Below are positions 8,013 to 17,296 of a DNA stretch of 64,000 nucleotides, in pieces. Positions within the stretch are counted from its first letter, which is position 1. Every line of letters begins with the position of its first letter. Origin of the DNA: an uncultured Lachnospiraceae bacterium (GTDB taxonomy: Bacteria > Bacillota > Clostridia > Lachnospirales > Lachnospiraceae); NCBI GenBank assembly GCA_946558465.1, contig CAMNTM010000001.1, positions 62,001-126,000 of the forward strand. Reading direction: 5' to 3'. The notes beneath the pieces were generated by a model. It ran no database searches. It saw nothing but the letters and a program-made list of their open reading frames with translations, and was not told the origin of the DNA. Made by a program: the position numbers and the translations under genes.

Positions 8013-8927
8013 TTATAACTCTGTTACTGCAAATACTACCTTAATCGGCTTTGCCTCAAAATTCACTAACTGATATTTTGTTCCTGCCGGAAGGAAGAAG
8101 GTGTCTTCCGGCTCCAGCACGAAGCTTTCCTGAAGGTCTACAAGATTTACTGTCACTGGTCCGTCTACACAGTACAGTGCGCCGTCGCCTGCATGTGAAT
8201 CTGGGTCAGAGCATCTTGGGCCATATCCTCCTGCCGGAAGAATCATCTCGCCGAAGTGGCCGTAATTATTGCTTGTGATGAATCTTAACAGCATCGGATG
8301 TGTAGTCCCGTGTACATTATTCAGCTTCTCAAAATCGCGTACTGCATATACAGCGCCCGTCTTTCTTGCCTCTTCCGGGTCTACCGGCCAGCAGCCGATG
8401 TCATCGGTACAGCCCTGTCTGGAGATATCCTTGATCGCTCCTCTCATATCTGGAAGCTTGTCATTATTTGGTCCTTTATAGAATTTTGTCTCTTCCTCTG
8501 TCGGAATAACTGCCGGCGGAATAGACTCGCTCCATGCCTTTGGTGTGATAAAGTAAAGGATTCTTGCCTTCTTATCAGAGAAGTTATGACAGCAGTGCCA
8601 TGCACCCTCCGGCATAAATAAGCCTTCGCCAGTCTCAAGGTATGCAAACTGTCCGTTTCCGCTTCTCTGTACAACCGGACCGTTTAAGATATAGTAGGAC
8701 TCGTCTCCCGGATGGATATCAAGAGGTGCAAACACACCGCCTGGACCCAGCTCGTAGATTCCCAGCATAAATGTATCTGTCGTAATCATAGTAAATGTGT
8801 TATCGGATGTAAACGCATTGTTCGGCGGATACAGCGCTGTTGAGTAATCCTGCTTGCGGATTAACATCGGTTTCTTTTTGTCTGGTTCAAATGGAAATTT
8901 TCCCATAATATCAAATAATTTTGCCAT
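8013..8927 (-). CDS. Bicupin protein, probable sugar-processing enzyme
   Basis: A 304-residue protein with two cupin barrels. Barrel 1 (about 60-135) has PGDESYYILNG and MPEGAWHCCHN; barrel 2 (about 205-300) has GGYGPRCSDPDSHAGDGALYCVDG and LPAGTKYQLVNFE. Barrel 1 histidines (HPGDE, WHCCH) could hold a metal. The length and two-barrel form resemble sugar isomerases or epimerases of the cupin superfamily rather than transcription factors. It is the last gene after ptsH-ptsI on the minus strand, with a GGGAGAG ribosome site. I do not recognise a specific reaction; sugar or uronate isomerisation is a guess from context. Confidence 0.75.
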   Translation of the reverse strand: MAKLFDIMGKFPFEPDKKKPMLIRKQDYSTALYPPNNAFTSDNTFTMITTDTFMLGIYELGPGGVFAPLDIHPGDESYYILNGPVVQRSGNGQFAYLETGEGLFMPEGAWHCCHNFSDKKARILYFITPKAWSESIPPAVIPTEEETKFYKGPNNDKLPDMRGAIKDISRQGCTDDIGCWPVDPEEARKTGAVYAVRDFEKLNNVHGTTHPMLLRFITSNNYGHFGEMILPAGGYGPRCSDPDSHAGDGALYCVDGPVTVNLVDLQESFVLEPEDTFFLPAGTKYQLVNFEAKPIKVVFAVTEL

Positions 8928-9027
8928 TTTAAATCTCTCCCTTTTTATTGTATTATCTCATCTTTTTCCAGCCGGATATCCTGCTTTCGGCCGAATTTTT
9001 AACTCACCCGCAGGCCTTTTTCGTACA

Positions 9028-10713
9028 CTATCCCTCAAGCAGCTCCTTAACTTCCTTCGCTGATGATTTCGAAATAACCTGGTCTGCAAGCTTCTTTGCT
9101 TCCTCATAGCTAGTATTACGCAGGCGGTACTTTACAGTCTTAATGGAACCGGCCGACATACTAAACTCATCAAGTCCCATACCGAGAAGAATGGGCGATG
9201 CTTTTTCATTACTTGCAAATTCTCCGCACATACCAGCCTTAATTCCATGCGCGTGCGCCCTGTCAATAACATGATGAATCGCCCGCAGTACCGTCGGATG
9301 GAAAGAATCATAAAGCCTTGCTATAGACTCATTTCCCCGGTCTACTGCAAGCAGATACTGCGTCAAATCATTCGTTCCGATACTAAAGAAATCTACTCTC
9401 TGCGCAAACTCGTCCGCCATCATAACGGATGATGGGGTCTCAATCATCATGCCGACCTCCACATCCTTCCGATACTCTATGCCGGCCTCGTCAAGCTCCT
9501 TCTTACACTCTGCAAGCAGCCGGTTTGCTTCATCAAGCTCTTCTACTGCTATAAGCATCGGATACATAATCCTGATGTTCCCATATACACTCGCCCGAAG
9601 AAGCGCCCGAAGCTGTGTTTTGAACATTTCAGGCATGTTCAGACACAAACGGATTGCACGGCATCCCAAAAATGGATTCTCTTCCTTTTCAAAAGCAAAA
9701 TAATCCAATCCCTTGTCTCCGCCTATATCCAAAGTCCGAATCGTGAGTTCTTTCTCCTTTGTCAGAAGCGCAGCCTCCTTGTAAATTTCAAACTGCTCTT
9801 CCTCTGTCGGGAACCCATCCTTCTTCATCATATACACAAATTCACTTCTGAAAAGTCCGATTCCCTCCATCTGACTGCTCAGCGCGTCTTTGATGTCTTC
9901 AATATTTCCCACATTTGCACACAGCATAAACTTGCGGCCGTCTTTCGTCACTGATGGATTCTTACTTTCCTCTTCCATCATGCGTTCCTGCTCCTCAAAC
10001 TGTGCCTTCTTCTTCATAAATTCTGCAACGACATCTTCCTCAGGCTCCAGATAGATTTCTCCGGTTCCGGCATCCATCGCCGCCACTGTGTTTTCCTCCA
10101 CAAGCGTACAGATTTTCTTTACTCCTGTAAGACATGGAATCCCGCGGCCCTTCGCAATAATAGATACATGGCTTGTCACTCCGCCGACTTCGGTCAGAAA
10201 ACCTAACACGTTCTTAAAATCCATATTCGCCGTATCCGACGGTGTCAGCTCCTCTGCAACGATAATAGACGGTACTTTAAGCTCCAGAAATGGATTCTCT
10301 TCAATTCCGGCAAGCGCATACTGCAGACGCTTTTTAATATCCTTTAAGTCTGCTGCACGCTCCTTCATGTAAGCATCTTCCATGCTCTCAAAAATCATAA
10401 TAAATTCGTCTGCCGCATCCTCTACTGCCGCCTCTGCATTGCTCCCGTTCTTAATCTTTCCAATAACTCCTGCTATCAATGCCTCATCCTGAACCAGCTG
10501 TATGTACGCCTCAAAAATCTCCGAATCGTCTGCGATCTGCTCCAGCTGCGACGCTGCTGTCTCTACTGCCGCCTGATAGCGCTTGATTTCTGCCTCTGTC
10601 TCCTCCGCAGATATACTTCTGCGCTCAATTACTAATTCCTGACGCTTCACCAGATATACCGGACCAACTGCATATCCCTTTGAAGCTGTCTGGGCTGCTG
10701 AAATCTTCTTCAT
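9028..10713 (-). CDS. ptsI: PTS Enzyme I (phosphoenolpyruvate-protein phosphotransferase)
   Basis: Enzyme I starts the sugar phosphotransferase relay by taking phosphate from PEP and passing it to HPr. The 561-residue protein begins at MKKISAAQTASKG (10713), preferred over an upstream GTG because AAGGGTGAG lies at the right distance. The active histidine is in GGVTSHVSIIAKGRGIPC; the PEP-binding barrel holds LFRSEFVYM, the GTNDLTQY signature, and the C-terminal GMCGEFASNE with the conserved cysteine. It lies directly after ptsH. The family is certain. Whether this is the only Enzyme I of the cell or a second, dedicated copy cannot be told here. Confidence 0.97.
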   Translation of the reverse strand: MKKISAAQTASKGYAVGPVYLVKRQELVIERRSISAEETEAEIKRYQAAVETAASQLEQIADDSEIFEAYIQLVQDEALIAGVIGKIKNGSNAEAAVEDAADEFIMIFESMEDAYMKERAADLKDIKKRLQYALAGIEENPFLELKVPSIIVAEELTPSDTANMDFKNVLGFLTEVGGVTSHVSIIAKGRGIPCLTGVKKICTLVEENTVAAMDAGTGEIYLEPEEDVVAEFMKKKAQFEEQERMMEEESKNPSVTKDGRKFMLCANVGNIEDIKDALSSQMEGIGLFRSEFVYMMKKDGFPTEEEQFEIYKEAALLTKEKELTIRTLDIGGDKGLDYFAFEKEENPFLGCRAIRLCLNMPEMFKTQLRALLRASVYGNIRIMYPMLIAVEELDEANRLLAECKKELDEAGIEYRKDVEVGMMIETPSSVMMADEFAQRVDFFSIGTNDLTQYLLAVDRGNESIARLYDSFHPTVLRAIHHVIDRAHAHGIKAGMCGEFASNEKASPILLGMGLDEFSMSAGSIKTVKYRLRNTSYEEAKKLADQVISKSSAKEVKELLEG

Positions 10714-10725
10714 ACTACTCACCCT

Positions 10726-10992
10726 TTATTCTTCTCCAAGTCCGCTGTCAATCGCCTCAACAAGCCTGCGAAGATCTTCTTCTTCATTTTCGCCTTCACA
10801 GATAATCTCAATCTCTGTACCCTGAGTAATCCCTGCGCTCATCAGAATCAATACGCTTTTAGGATTTACCCTTTTTTCTCCGGCTACAATCGTAATCTCT
10901 GAAGTCATAGTAGATGCCAGCTTTGACAAATCTGCAGCCGGTCTTAAATGTAATCCCGATTTGTTTACCACGGTTGTTTTCTGACTAACCAT
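10726..10992 (-). CDS. ptsH: PTS phosphocarrier protein HPr
   Basis: An 88-residue HPr that carries phosphate from Enzyme I to the EIIA domain and, in Firmicutes, is also phosphorylated on a serine for carbon control. The phospho-histidine is in KSGLHLRPAAD, and the regulatory serine region reads NPKSVLILMSAG, so both sites are kept, although LILM differs from the common IMGVM. The C-terminus is acidic (EGENEEEDLRRL). It begins the ptsH-ptsI pair after a terminator-like hairpin that separates it from the IIC gene. Confidence 0.96.
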   Translation of the reverse strand: MVSQKTTVVNKSGLHLRPAADLSKLASTMTSEITIVAGEKRVNPKSVLILMSAGITQGTEIEIICEGENEEEDLRRLVEAIDSGLGEE

Positions 10993-11028
10993 CTCAATGT
11001 TCTCCTTTTTTCTTCACATCATATTTGC

Positions 11029-11059
11029 AAAAGGAGCCGGCCTTTTATGCCGGCTCCCC
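11029..11059 (-). terminator. Rho-independent terminator after the PTS IIC gene
   Basis: On the minus strand GGGAGCCGGC, a short ATAAAAG loop and GCCGGCTCC are followed by TTTT. This lies between the IIC stop and ptsH, so only part of the transcription from the aldolase-IIA-IIB-IIC genes would reach ptsHI, or ptsHI has its own promoter. Confidence 0.8.
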
Positions 11060-11070
11060 AACAGAAAATC

Positions 11071-12090
11071 TTATTCTTCTCCCTCTTCCGGTGCTTTTTT
11101 AAGTACAATGATTAATCCTGCACTTACTGCTGCACCTACAAGCAGAGCTACAAGAAGCAACGGAATATTGTTGCACAGCATTGCCACAAACAATCCGCCG
11201 TGAGGTGCCTGCATTGTCAGTCCAAATGCATATGCCAGAGCAGCACTTACTGCACCGCCTGCTACAAAGCAAGGTACATAAAGCTGCGGACGTCCTGCTG
11301 CGAACGGAATCGCAAACTCAGAAATCATAGCGAACGCTCCGACAATACAGCCTGCTGTTGAGCTTCTCTCTTCTTCTGTAAATTTCTTCTTAGCAACGAG
11401 CATTGCAATACCGATTGCAAGCGGAGGAACCATAGATGCTACGAAGTTTGCTGCCATAGGAGCATAATTTCCAGCTTCCATTGTAGCGAGTGCGAATGCA
11501 TAAGCTGCCTTATTAACCGGTCCGCCCAAGTCAAATGCAAGCATAGCGCCCTGGATAATTCCAAGAAGAATTAAGCTGCTTCCGCTCATTCCGCTTAAGA
11601 ACTCAAGCATTCCCTGATTAAGAGCTGCAAATGGTTTTCCGATTACAATATCCATAAGGAATCCAATTACCAGTACTGAGATTACCGGAATAATAACTGT
11701 CGGCATCAAAGAACGTAACATTGCAGGAATCGGAAGCTTCTTTAATGCTTTTACAAGATAACCTGCAATCAGACCGCCGATAATAGCTGCGATAAATCCG
11801 CCGCCGATAGAATCAGCAATTACACCAGATACCATACCTGCTGCCAGCGCCGGCTTATCACCAATTGAATATGCTACATATGCTGCAAAGATCGGTACCA
11901 TAAGACCAAATGCATCTTTGCCCCACCAGAAGATTCTGGACCAGAAACCTGTCTCAGACTCTGTAACTGCTACAGCACCGCCTCCTGCGAAGCCGATTGC
12001 TACCAGGATACCGCCTGCTACTACAAAAGGTAACATATAAGACACGCCGCTGAGCAACGCGCTTTTAATTTCTTTTCCTGTTTCTTTCAT
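11071..12090 (-). CDS. PTS fructose-type transporter subunit IIC
   Basis: A 339-residue polytopic membrane protein forming the sugar channel of a fructose/mannitol-class PTS. It starts KETGKEIKSALLSGVSYMLP, the standard opening of fructose-type IIC, and has about nine hydrophobic segments, with GGFIAAIIGGLIAGYLV and the conserved FDLGGPVNKAAYAFA and MAPHGG-like (QAPHGGLFV) substrate motifs. IIA, IIB and IIC are separate polypeptides here. The neighbouring ketose-bisphosphate aldolase suggests the imported sugar becomes a ketose phosphate. Fructose itself or a related ketose is possible. Confidence 0.93.
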   Translation of the reverse strand: MKETGKEIKSALLSGVSYMLPFVVAGGILVAIGFAGGGAVAVTESETGFWSRIFWWGKDAFGLMVPIFAAYVAYSIGDKPALAAGMVSGVIADSIGGGFIAAIIGGLIAGYLVKALKKLPIPAMLRSLMPTVIIPVISVLVIGFLMDIVIGKPFAALNQGMLEFLSGMSGSSLILLGIIQGAMLAFDLGGPVNKAAYAFALATMEAGNYAPMAANFVASMVPPLAIGIAMLVAKKKFTEEERSSTAGCIVGAFAMISEFAIPFAAGRPQLYVPCFVAGGAVSAALAYAFGLTMQAPHGGLFVAMLCNNIPLLLVALLVGAAVSAGLIIVLKKAPEEGEE

Positions 12091-12127
12091 CTCGTATTCC
12101 TCTCTTTCATTCTCTCAGATTAATTTT

Positions 12128-12433
12128 CTACTGTCCAATTAATTGTAAAACAATTTCAGGATTCTTAATGACTTCATGCGGAGAAGTCTGTTTAATCTTA
12201 TCCTGATAAGCGTCAAAACGCTCTGACTTACTTACCTTAACATCATTTGCAAAGATAATATAATCTGCTGTCTCAATATCCTTTGCTGACAACTGATTCT
12301 CAAGCCCCATTGCGCCCTGAGTCTCTACTTTCGCTTTATGGCCGTTCTTTTTGCAGATTTTCTTAATTGCCTCTGCCGCCATATAAGTGTGCGCAATTCC
12401 CGTCGCACAAGATGTTACCGCAACAATAAACAT
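12128..12433 (-). CDS. PTS fructose-type subunit IIB
   Basis: A 101-residue IIB protein that takes phosphate from IIA onto a cysteine and hands it to the sugar in the IIC channel. The active cysteine is in AVTSCATGIAHTYMAAEAI, the fructose-class signature. The KVETQGAMGLENQLS segment is also conserved. It sits 37 nt upstream of IIC and 2 nt after IIA. Confidence 0.96.
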   Translation of the reverse strand: MFIVAVTSCATGIAHTYMAAEAIKKICKKNGHKAKVETQGAMGLENQLSAKDIETADYIIFANDVKVSKSERFDAYQDKIKQTSPHEVIKNPEIVLQLIGQ

Positions 12434-12435
12434 AT

Positions 12436-12915
12436 CTACACCTCCTGTTCTATTTTATTTATTTCTTCTATGATTTCCTCATAGCTTTGAACTTTTCCAA
12501 GAGCCTCCAGGAATTCATCATGTGCCAGTATTCCTGCCAGTGCTGCCAGTATTCTCAGATGCTCCATCTTTCCTTCTTCCCCGACAACTGCCATCGTGAA
12601 GATATATTTTACCTCTCCTTCTTCTCCGTGGGAGCGGTATACAAACGGTGTCTTTACTCTGCAGAAGCCGACTCCCGGCTTTACTACTGCGTCACAGATA
12701 CCATGTGGTATCGCAAGAAGATTTCCGATGTAGGTCGGTCCCTCCTCTTCTCTTGCATGCAGAGCCTCCTCAAATTTTTTAGCGTCTGTAACGATTCCAT
12801 TTTCTGCAAACTTCTCGGACATGAATGCAAATACTTCATCCTTATCTGCAAATGTCTCTTTATCAAGTATGGTCATTTCCGGAAGCAGCACTTTAGATAT
12901 GTCTACTTTTTCCAT
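12436..12915 (-). CDS. PTS subunit IIA (fructose/mannitol class)
   Basis: A 159-residue IIA domain protein passing phosphate from HPr to IIB. The phosphorylated histidine lies in NLLAIPHGICDAVVKPG, preceded by ALHAREEEGPTYIG as in family members. It is followed within 2 nt by IIB, and begins 10 nt after the aldolase gene, so all four form one transcription unit. Start ATG at 12915. Confidence 0.95.
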   Translation of the reverse strand: MEKVDISKVLLPEMTILDKETFADKDEVFAFMSEKFAENGIVTDAKKFEEALHAREEEGPTYIGNLLAIPHGICDAVVKPGVGFCRVKTPFVYRSHGEEGEVKYIFTMAVVGEEGKMEHLRILAALAGILAHDEFLEALGKVQSYEEIIEEINKIEQEV

Positions 12916-12925
12916 GTTCTATCTC

Positions 12926-13810
12926 CTATTTACCATTTCTGAATGCCTTTAAGACATCTCTTGCATACCCGCGCATAAATCCACTGGCTGCCTCAGCAAG
13001 CTCATGATATGCAATCGCACCCTTTGTCTCGGCAATCTTATCTGCACAGAACTGTGTAGCACCCTTTGCCATATAAGAGTAATAATTTACCTTTGAACAG
13101 CCGGCATCAATTGCTTTCTGTACCTGTGAAAACTCTACACCAGAAGCTCCGTGCATAACAATTCTGCAGTCATCCTTTACTGCACTTCTTATCTCTTTTA
13201 CTCTGTCAATGTCCAGAACCGGCGGCTCTGCATAAATTCCATGCATAGTACCGAAGCATACTGCAAGTGCGTCACAGCCTGTTCTCTCAGCAAATTCACC
13301 TGCCTCTTTCGGCTCTGTAAAGAACTTGCGGATATCTGCATTTGTCAGAACACGCTTCTCTGCATCTTCGCCGGCATGAGTATCTTCCATCGCAGACGCC
13401 ATAACGCCAAGCTCTGCCTCCACAGTGATTCCTCTGGAATGAGCAAACTCCGTAAACTCTTTTACACGCTTAACATTCTCTTCAAACGGCAGTGAGCTGC
13501 AGTCAAACATAATGGATGAAAATCCAGCTTCAAGAGCCTTCATCAAAAATGTATAGCTTACACCATGATCCAGATGTACACAAACAGGAACCTTTGATGC
13601 TTTTGCTGCCTTAACCATCTCTGGACCCATACGCTCAATTGGAATCAAAGAATTATGTACCTCTGCATGGTCAATGATAACCGGTGTATCCAGGTCCTCT
13701 GCTGCAGAAATAACTGCTCTTAATGTCTCCATATTAGGTGTGTTGATACACGGAATTGCATACCCTACCTTCTCTGCCTCTGCTAAAATGTCTTTTAAAT
13801 TTACTAACAT
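12926..13810 (-). CDS. Class II ketose-bisphosphate aldolase (fructose/tagatose-bisphosphate type)
   Basis: A 294-residue zinc-dependent aldolase of the FbaA/GatY/KbaY class that splits a ketose bisphosphate into DHAP and an aldehyde phosphate. Metal and catalytic motifs are visible: CVHLDHG (Asp and His), EAELG, GTMHGIY and IVMHGASGV. It is the first gene of the PTS operon, directly after the divergently placed control region, suggesting that the PTS sugar is phosphorylated twice and cleaved here. It is shorter than many FbaA proteins and lacks the usual N-terminal PLV start. Specificity (fructose, tagatose or other) is not resolved. Confidence 0.9.
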   Translation of the reverse strand: MLVNLKDILAEAEKVGYAIPCINTPNMETLRAVISAAEDLDTPVIIDHAEVHNSLIPIERMGPEMVKAAKASKVPVCVHLDHGVSYTFLMKALEAGFSSIMFDCSSLPFEENVKRVKEFTEFAHSRGITVEAELGVMASAMEDTHAGEDAEKRVLTNADIRKFFTEPKEAGEFAERTGCDALAVCFGTMHGIYAEPPVLDIDRVKEIRSAVKDDCRIVMHGASGVEFSQVQKAIDAGCSKVNYYSYMAKGATQFCADKIAETKGAIAYHELAEAASGFMRGYARDVLKAFRNGK

Positions 13811-13873
13811 AAGCTCCTCCTTCTTATCTTGTGGACTTTATTATTTATGAATGGCGCGCACCATATTCACCAA

Positions 13874-15784
13874 TTAGCTTGTGCTGGTTAAAACCAGCTG
13901 CAGAATTTCTTTTTTACTTTCTGCTTTTCTGATTTTCTCTATCTGTTCGGCTTCCATTAAGATGTGATACATATGATTAAATATTTTCTTAATGTCTCTT
14001 GCATCCTCCTCGCCGATTGCAAAGAGAAAAATTAAACCTGCTCTCTCTTCATCTGACCATTTCACGCTGTTTTTAAGGCGTATAACTGCAACGCCGCTTT
14101 TCAAAACATGCTTTCTATACACATGCGGAATTGCCACTTCATTTCCGATAGATGTTGTAAGAACCGCTTCTCTTGCCAGGACCTCTTCTAAAAAGCCTTC
14201 CTCTACATACTCATGTTCAATCAGCTTTTCTGTCCCTTTTCTAAGAACATCTTCTTTATTTTTCGCCGTCATGTCATAAATCAGACTTTCACAAAATACC
14301 TCTTCTAATATCTCCTGCTTAAATATACCATTATTTGTAAGTTTCTGCCGAATCGCTTCGATATCAACACTGCTTACATGCTTTGTAACACAAATTAAGT
14401 TAGGCGCTTCCTCTTTTAAAACGACTGTAGATACAACCAGAGCCCTCTCATAATCCTCAAGTCTGAATTTCCGGTAATCCACCACTTCTCTAAAATGTAT
14501 GTACGGAAATTCCTCTACAAGCTTTGCGAGGTTATAATAACTCTCCTCTTGATTAGAGGCCGTTACCAGGATTGCCTCCTTGCGCTTTTTATCCATATGG
14601 TTCTGGAGAAGAAGCGTAATTCTTGCGATATCATCTTCCTGAAATGTAAGCCCTGTCTCCTCCTCAAGTATGTAAATCTGCATCATACAAATCGCATACA
14701 ATCCTGCAAGGCGCTCCTTTATATATTTACCCAAATCTGTCCAGTCATAGATATGATAGTTTTCACGATACCGCATCGCAGTAATCAAATCTTCTACATT
14801 CTCGACCAGTTCTTTGTCATCTCCGCTGTAATAGCGCCGCACAACATTTTTTACCTCTCCCAGGTACTGCTCAACCGCTTCTCTATAACCGCTTGAACGT
14901 CTTCGGCACTCTATCGTGCTTGCCTCACACAGTCTTGCCGCCAGATATGTTCTCTCATATTTCCAGCCTGCGTCTTCTTCACTCATATAAAGCGACAAAA
15001 AAATCTCCGCTGCCTTTAAATATCTTTTTCCAATCGTCAGACGCTCTTCCTGTGCGTAGGACAAAATATATTTCCCCTGTTTCATTCTCTCTCTGGTAAT
15101 GGCCAGATACTCCATAAGCCTTCCAAAGGAAATGTCTGTAAAAGCCAGCTCCGTCTGTTTTTCCATCTCAAGCAGCGCATTTTGTATCTCCCAGATTTCT
15201 TCTATGCTTTCCGGATAAAAATTTGATAAGAATGTCCATGCCCGGCTGCTGATTCTGACATCCAGCTCTTTCGGCGTTTCCAGATAAGTCTCTTTCCACC
15301 ATTTCTGGTTGTTATATAATATTAAAGCCTGCCGTATTTCAAATTCATGGCCTTCAACAATAATCCCTTTATTTTTCTTCGCGGCAATCTTTATATGAAA
15401 CATCTCTAGAAATTTATTCAAATATTGCAGATCTTTTGAAATCGCATTCCTGCTCACATACAATTCTTCTGCCAAAAGCTGCAGCGTATAACCACCTTGA
15501 TAACGGAATACTGTCTGAAATATGTAATCTCTTCGAAACCCCTCCGAAATCGGATTATGGTTTGCAAACCGCAGAAGTATATTATCAATTTCTTCTCTCT
15601 GTTCATCCGTCGCCTCAATATACAGCCCCTTCTGCGGAACACTCATGAGGTTCACTCCCTGTTCTCTAAACAAGGCTCTGACAGAAGCCAGATTATGCTT
15701 GATACTGCTGGCTGAGACACCCAGGCGCTCCGCAAGTTCCTGTGTAGATATGTTGCCGTGAATATTGATGAGCTCTTTCGCCAT
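13874..15784 (-). CDS. PRD-containing transcriptional activator (MtlR/LicR type) with EIIA-like domain
   Basis: A 636-residue PTS-controlled regulator. Two helix-turn-helix regions open it (ISTQELAERLGVSASSIKH near 13-31 and YTLQLLAEELYVSRNAISKD near 98-117), followed by PRD1 and PRD2 (about 190-400), a central EIIB-like segment and a C-terminal EIIA domain with its phospho-histidine in NEVAIPHVYRKHV. HPr and EIIB-dependent phosphorylation normally tunes such proteins. It lies just upstream of, and in line with, the aldolase-PTS genes, and is the obvious activator of that operon. The coding frame is open a few codons before the ATG but has no other standard start. Confidence 0.92.
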   Translation of the reverse strand: MAKELINIHGNISTQELAERLGVSASSIKHNLASVRALFREQGVNLMSVPQKGLYIEATDEQREEIDNILLRFANHNPISEGFRRDYIFQTVFRYQGGYTLQLLAEELYVSRNAISKDLQYLNKFLEMFHIKIAAKKNKGIIVEGHEFEIRQALILYNNQKWWKETYLETPKELDVRISSRAWTFLSNFYPESIEEIWEIQNALLEMEKQTELAFTDISFGRLMEYLAITRERMKQGKYILSYAQEERLTIGKRYLKAAEIFLSLYMSEEDAGWKYERTYLAARLCEASTIECRRRSSGYREAVEQYLGEVKNVVRRYYSGDDKELVENVEDLITAMRYRENYHIYDWTDLGKYIKERLAGLYAICMMQIYILEEETGLTFQEDDIARITLLLQNHMDKKRKEAILVTASNQEESYYNLAKLVEEFPYIHFREVVDYRKFRLEDYERALVVSTVVLKEEAPNLICVTKHVSSVDIEAIRQKLTNNGIFKQEILEEVFCESLIYDMTAKNKEDVLRKGTEKLIEHEYVEEGFLEEVLAREAVLTTSIGNEVAIPHVYRKHVLKSGVAVIRLKNSVKWSDEERAGLIFLFAIGEEDARDIKKIFNHMYHILMEAEQIEKIRKAESKKEILQLVLTSTS

Positions 15785-16154
15785 TTTTTCAACAATACCC
15801 TCTATTGCTCTCTACCCCTTCCCATTTTGTCTAGATGTCTGTCTCCTGCGTTTTCTTAATAATAAATTATATTTGAACAAATGTACACAGCCTAAAAGTT
15901 CGTCTTTTGCACTTTCCGCTGATTTGTCCGTGCATTTTTGAGATTTATTGTCGTTATTTTGTACGTTTTACCAATATATTACCCTATATTATTGTGCAAC
16001 TTTACATATAAATGACATTTTTTAAACAATGTCAGACTTTTCATCCGGCCTCTCTAGGCAAACCTCTTAACCCTATAATATTCTATCCACATCACAAATA
16101 TCAATATTTCTGCCGTATTTAATTTCTAAACTGTAATGCCCCGCACATGCATAA
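15785..16154. other. Intergenic region upstream of the PTS regulator
   Basis: About 370 bp of AT-rich DNA without a supportable gene. On the minus strand a TATAAT box lies at 15866-15871, the only promoter-like element I can point to for the regulator. The rest, beyond the terminator at 16155-16201, shows no clear repeat or RNA gene. Confidence 0.4.
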
Positions 16155-16201
16155 TAAAACCAGCCGGGAAAATTCACTATTTTAATTTCCCCCGGCCGGT
16201 T
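16155..16201 (-). terminator. Terminator after the Gfo/Idh/MocA gene
   Basis: Read on the minus strand, AACCGGCCGGGGGAAATT and AATTTTCCCGGCTGGTT form a long stem with one or two mismatches around TAAAATAGTG-type loop bases, followed by TTTTATTATG. It ends the epimerase-SIS-kinase-dehydrogenase unit. Confidence 0.8.
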
Positions 16202-16222
16202 CCTTCAGTCTCTATGCTTTTA

Positions 16223-17236
16223 TTACATTTTCTCCTGCTGCCTTTTTGCATCCTGAAACGCCCTGTCCAATATCCGGGCATTCATTAATGTCTCTTCCTT
16301 TGATACCAACGGTTTCTCACCCTCCATGATACAGCGTCCAAACTGCTCTATCTCCATCATGTAATTATCCGGACACATCACGGTATATTCTGTCTTTTTC
16401 TCTTCGAGCACCTCAACATTATTTACAACACCCTCAGATGTTACGGTAAACTTGCAGATATTCCGGCAGTTGAAATTACAAGGCACTTCGATCCGGCCTT
16501 TTTCACCAACCACAGCATAATAACCTCTGGCATAGGAATTCAGTGAAGAGTATCCTGAAGCCTGCACTCCATCCTCGTACTGGAGAAGGAATGTATTGCT
16601 CACATCCACACCATACTCCTCATCCATCTCCGCAAATGCCTTTACCTTTACCGGCTCCTTACCAGCCAGGTAACTGACGGCGCTCACATTGTAACAAGCC
16701 ATATCGTAAAATGCACCGCCGCCCAGATTCTTATTCATACGGATATTGCTCATGTCAGTCAATAAATCAGTCAAATGAGATTCCAGGTATTTTACCTTCC
16801 CGACCGCGCCTTCATCAAGCAGTTCCTTCACCTTCTGAATCAGTGGCGCATGCCGGTATGCAAACGCCTCCATAAGAAGCACTCCTTCTGATTCACATAT
16901 TTTATACATTTTTTCTGCCTCTTCTGCATTCAAAGCAAGAGGCTTCTCACATAAGATATGCTTGCCTGCCCTTGCCGCCTTCTCTACCCATTCATAATGC
17001 ATAGAATTCGGAAGCGGAATATAAACCGCCTCTACCGCCTTGTCCGCCAAAAGCGCTTCATAGCTGCCATACGCCTTCTCAGCCCCAAACAACTCTCTGA
17101 ATTCCTCCGCTTTCGCGTCCCCTCTGCTCGCAACTGCATACAGGCTGGCATTATCTGCCTTTAATAATCCCGGAATTGTTCTTACTTTCGCGATTCCCGC
17201 ACAGCCCAGGATTCCCCAGTTTACTTTTCTGCTCAT
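16223..17236 (-). CDS. Gfo/Idh/MocA family NAD(P)-dependent oxidoreductase
   Basis: A 337-residue sugar or polyol dehydrogenase. The Rossmann fold opens with NWGILGCAGIAKVRTIPGL, and the family signature EKPLALNAEEAEKM contains the catalytic lysine. The C-terminal half is the alpha/beta substrate-binding domain with FYDMACYNVSAVSYL. It is the last gene of the unit, after a palindromic repeat that separates it from the DhaK-DhaL gene; AAGGAGATAATAT precedes the ATG. In this context it could oxidise a sugar, tetritol or inositol-like compound. The substrate is unknown. Confidence 0.88.
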   Translation of the reverse strand: MSRKVNWGILGCAGIAKVRTIPGLLKADNASLYAVASRGDAKAEEFRELFGAEKAYGSYEALLADKAVEAVYIPLPNSMHYEWVEKAARAGKHILCEKPLALNAEEAEKMYKICESEGVLLMEAFAYRHAPLIQKVKELLDEGAVGKVKYLESHLTDLLTDMSNIRMNKNLGGGAFYDMACYNVSAVSYLAGKEPVKVKAFAEMDEEYGVDVSNTFLLQYEDGVQASGYSSLNSYARGYYAVVGEKGRIEVPCNFNCRNICKFTVTSEGVVNNVEVLEEKKTEYTVMCPDNYMMEIEQFGRCIMEGEKPLVSKEETLMNARILDRAFQDAKRQQEKM

Positions 17237-17254
17237 ATATTATCTCCTTTTAGT

Positions 17255-17291
17255 CGGGGACGGGGTATTTTTAATTTTACCCCGTCCCCAA
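17255..17291. repeat. GGGGACGGGG palindrome, copy 4
   Basis: A palindrome with arms CGGGGACGGGGTA and TACCCCGTCCCCA around an AT-rich centre. It starts 5 nt after the stop of the DhaK-DhaL gene and lies just before the ribosome site of the dehydrogenase gene, so it could reduce transcription into the latter. Confidence 0.9.
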
Positions 17292-17296
17292 TTAAT

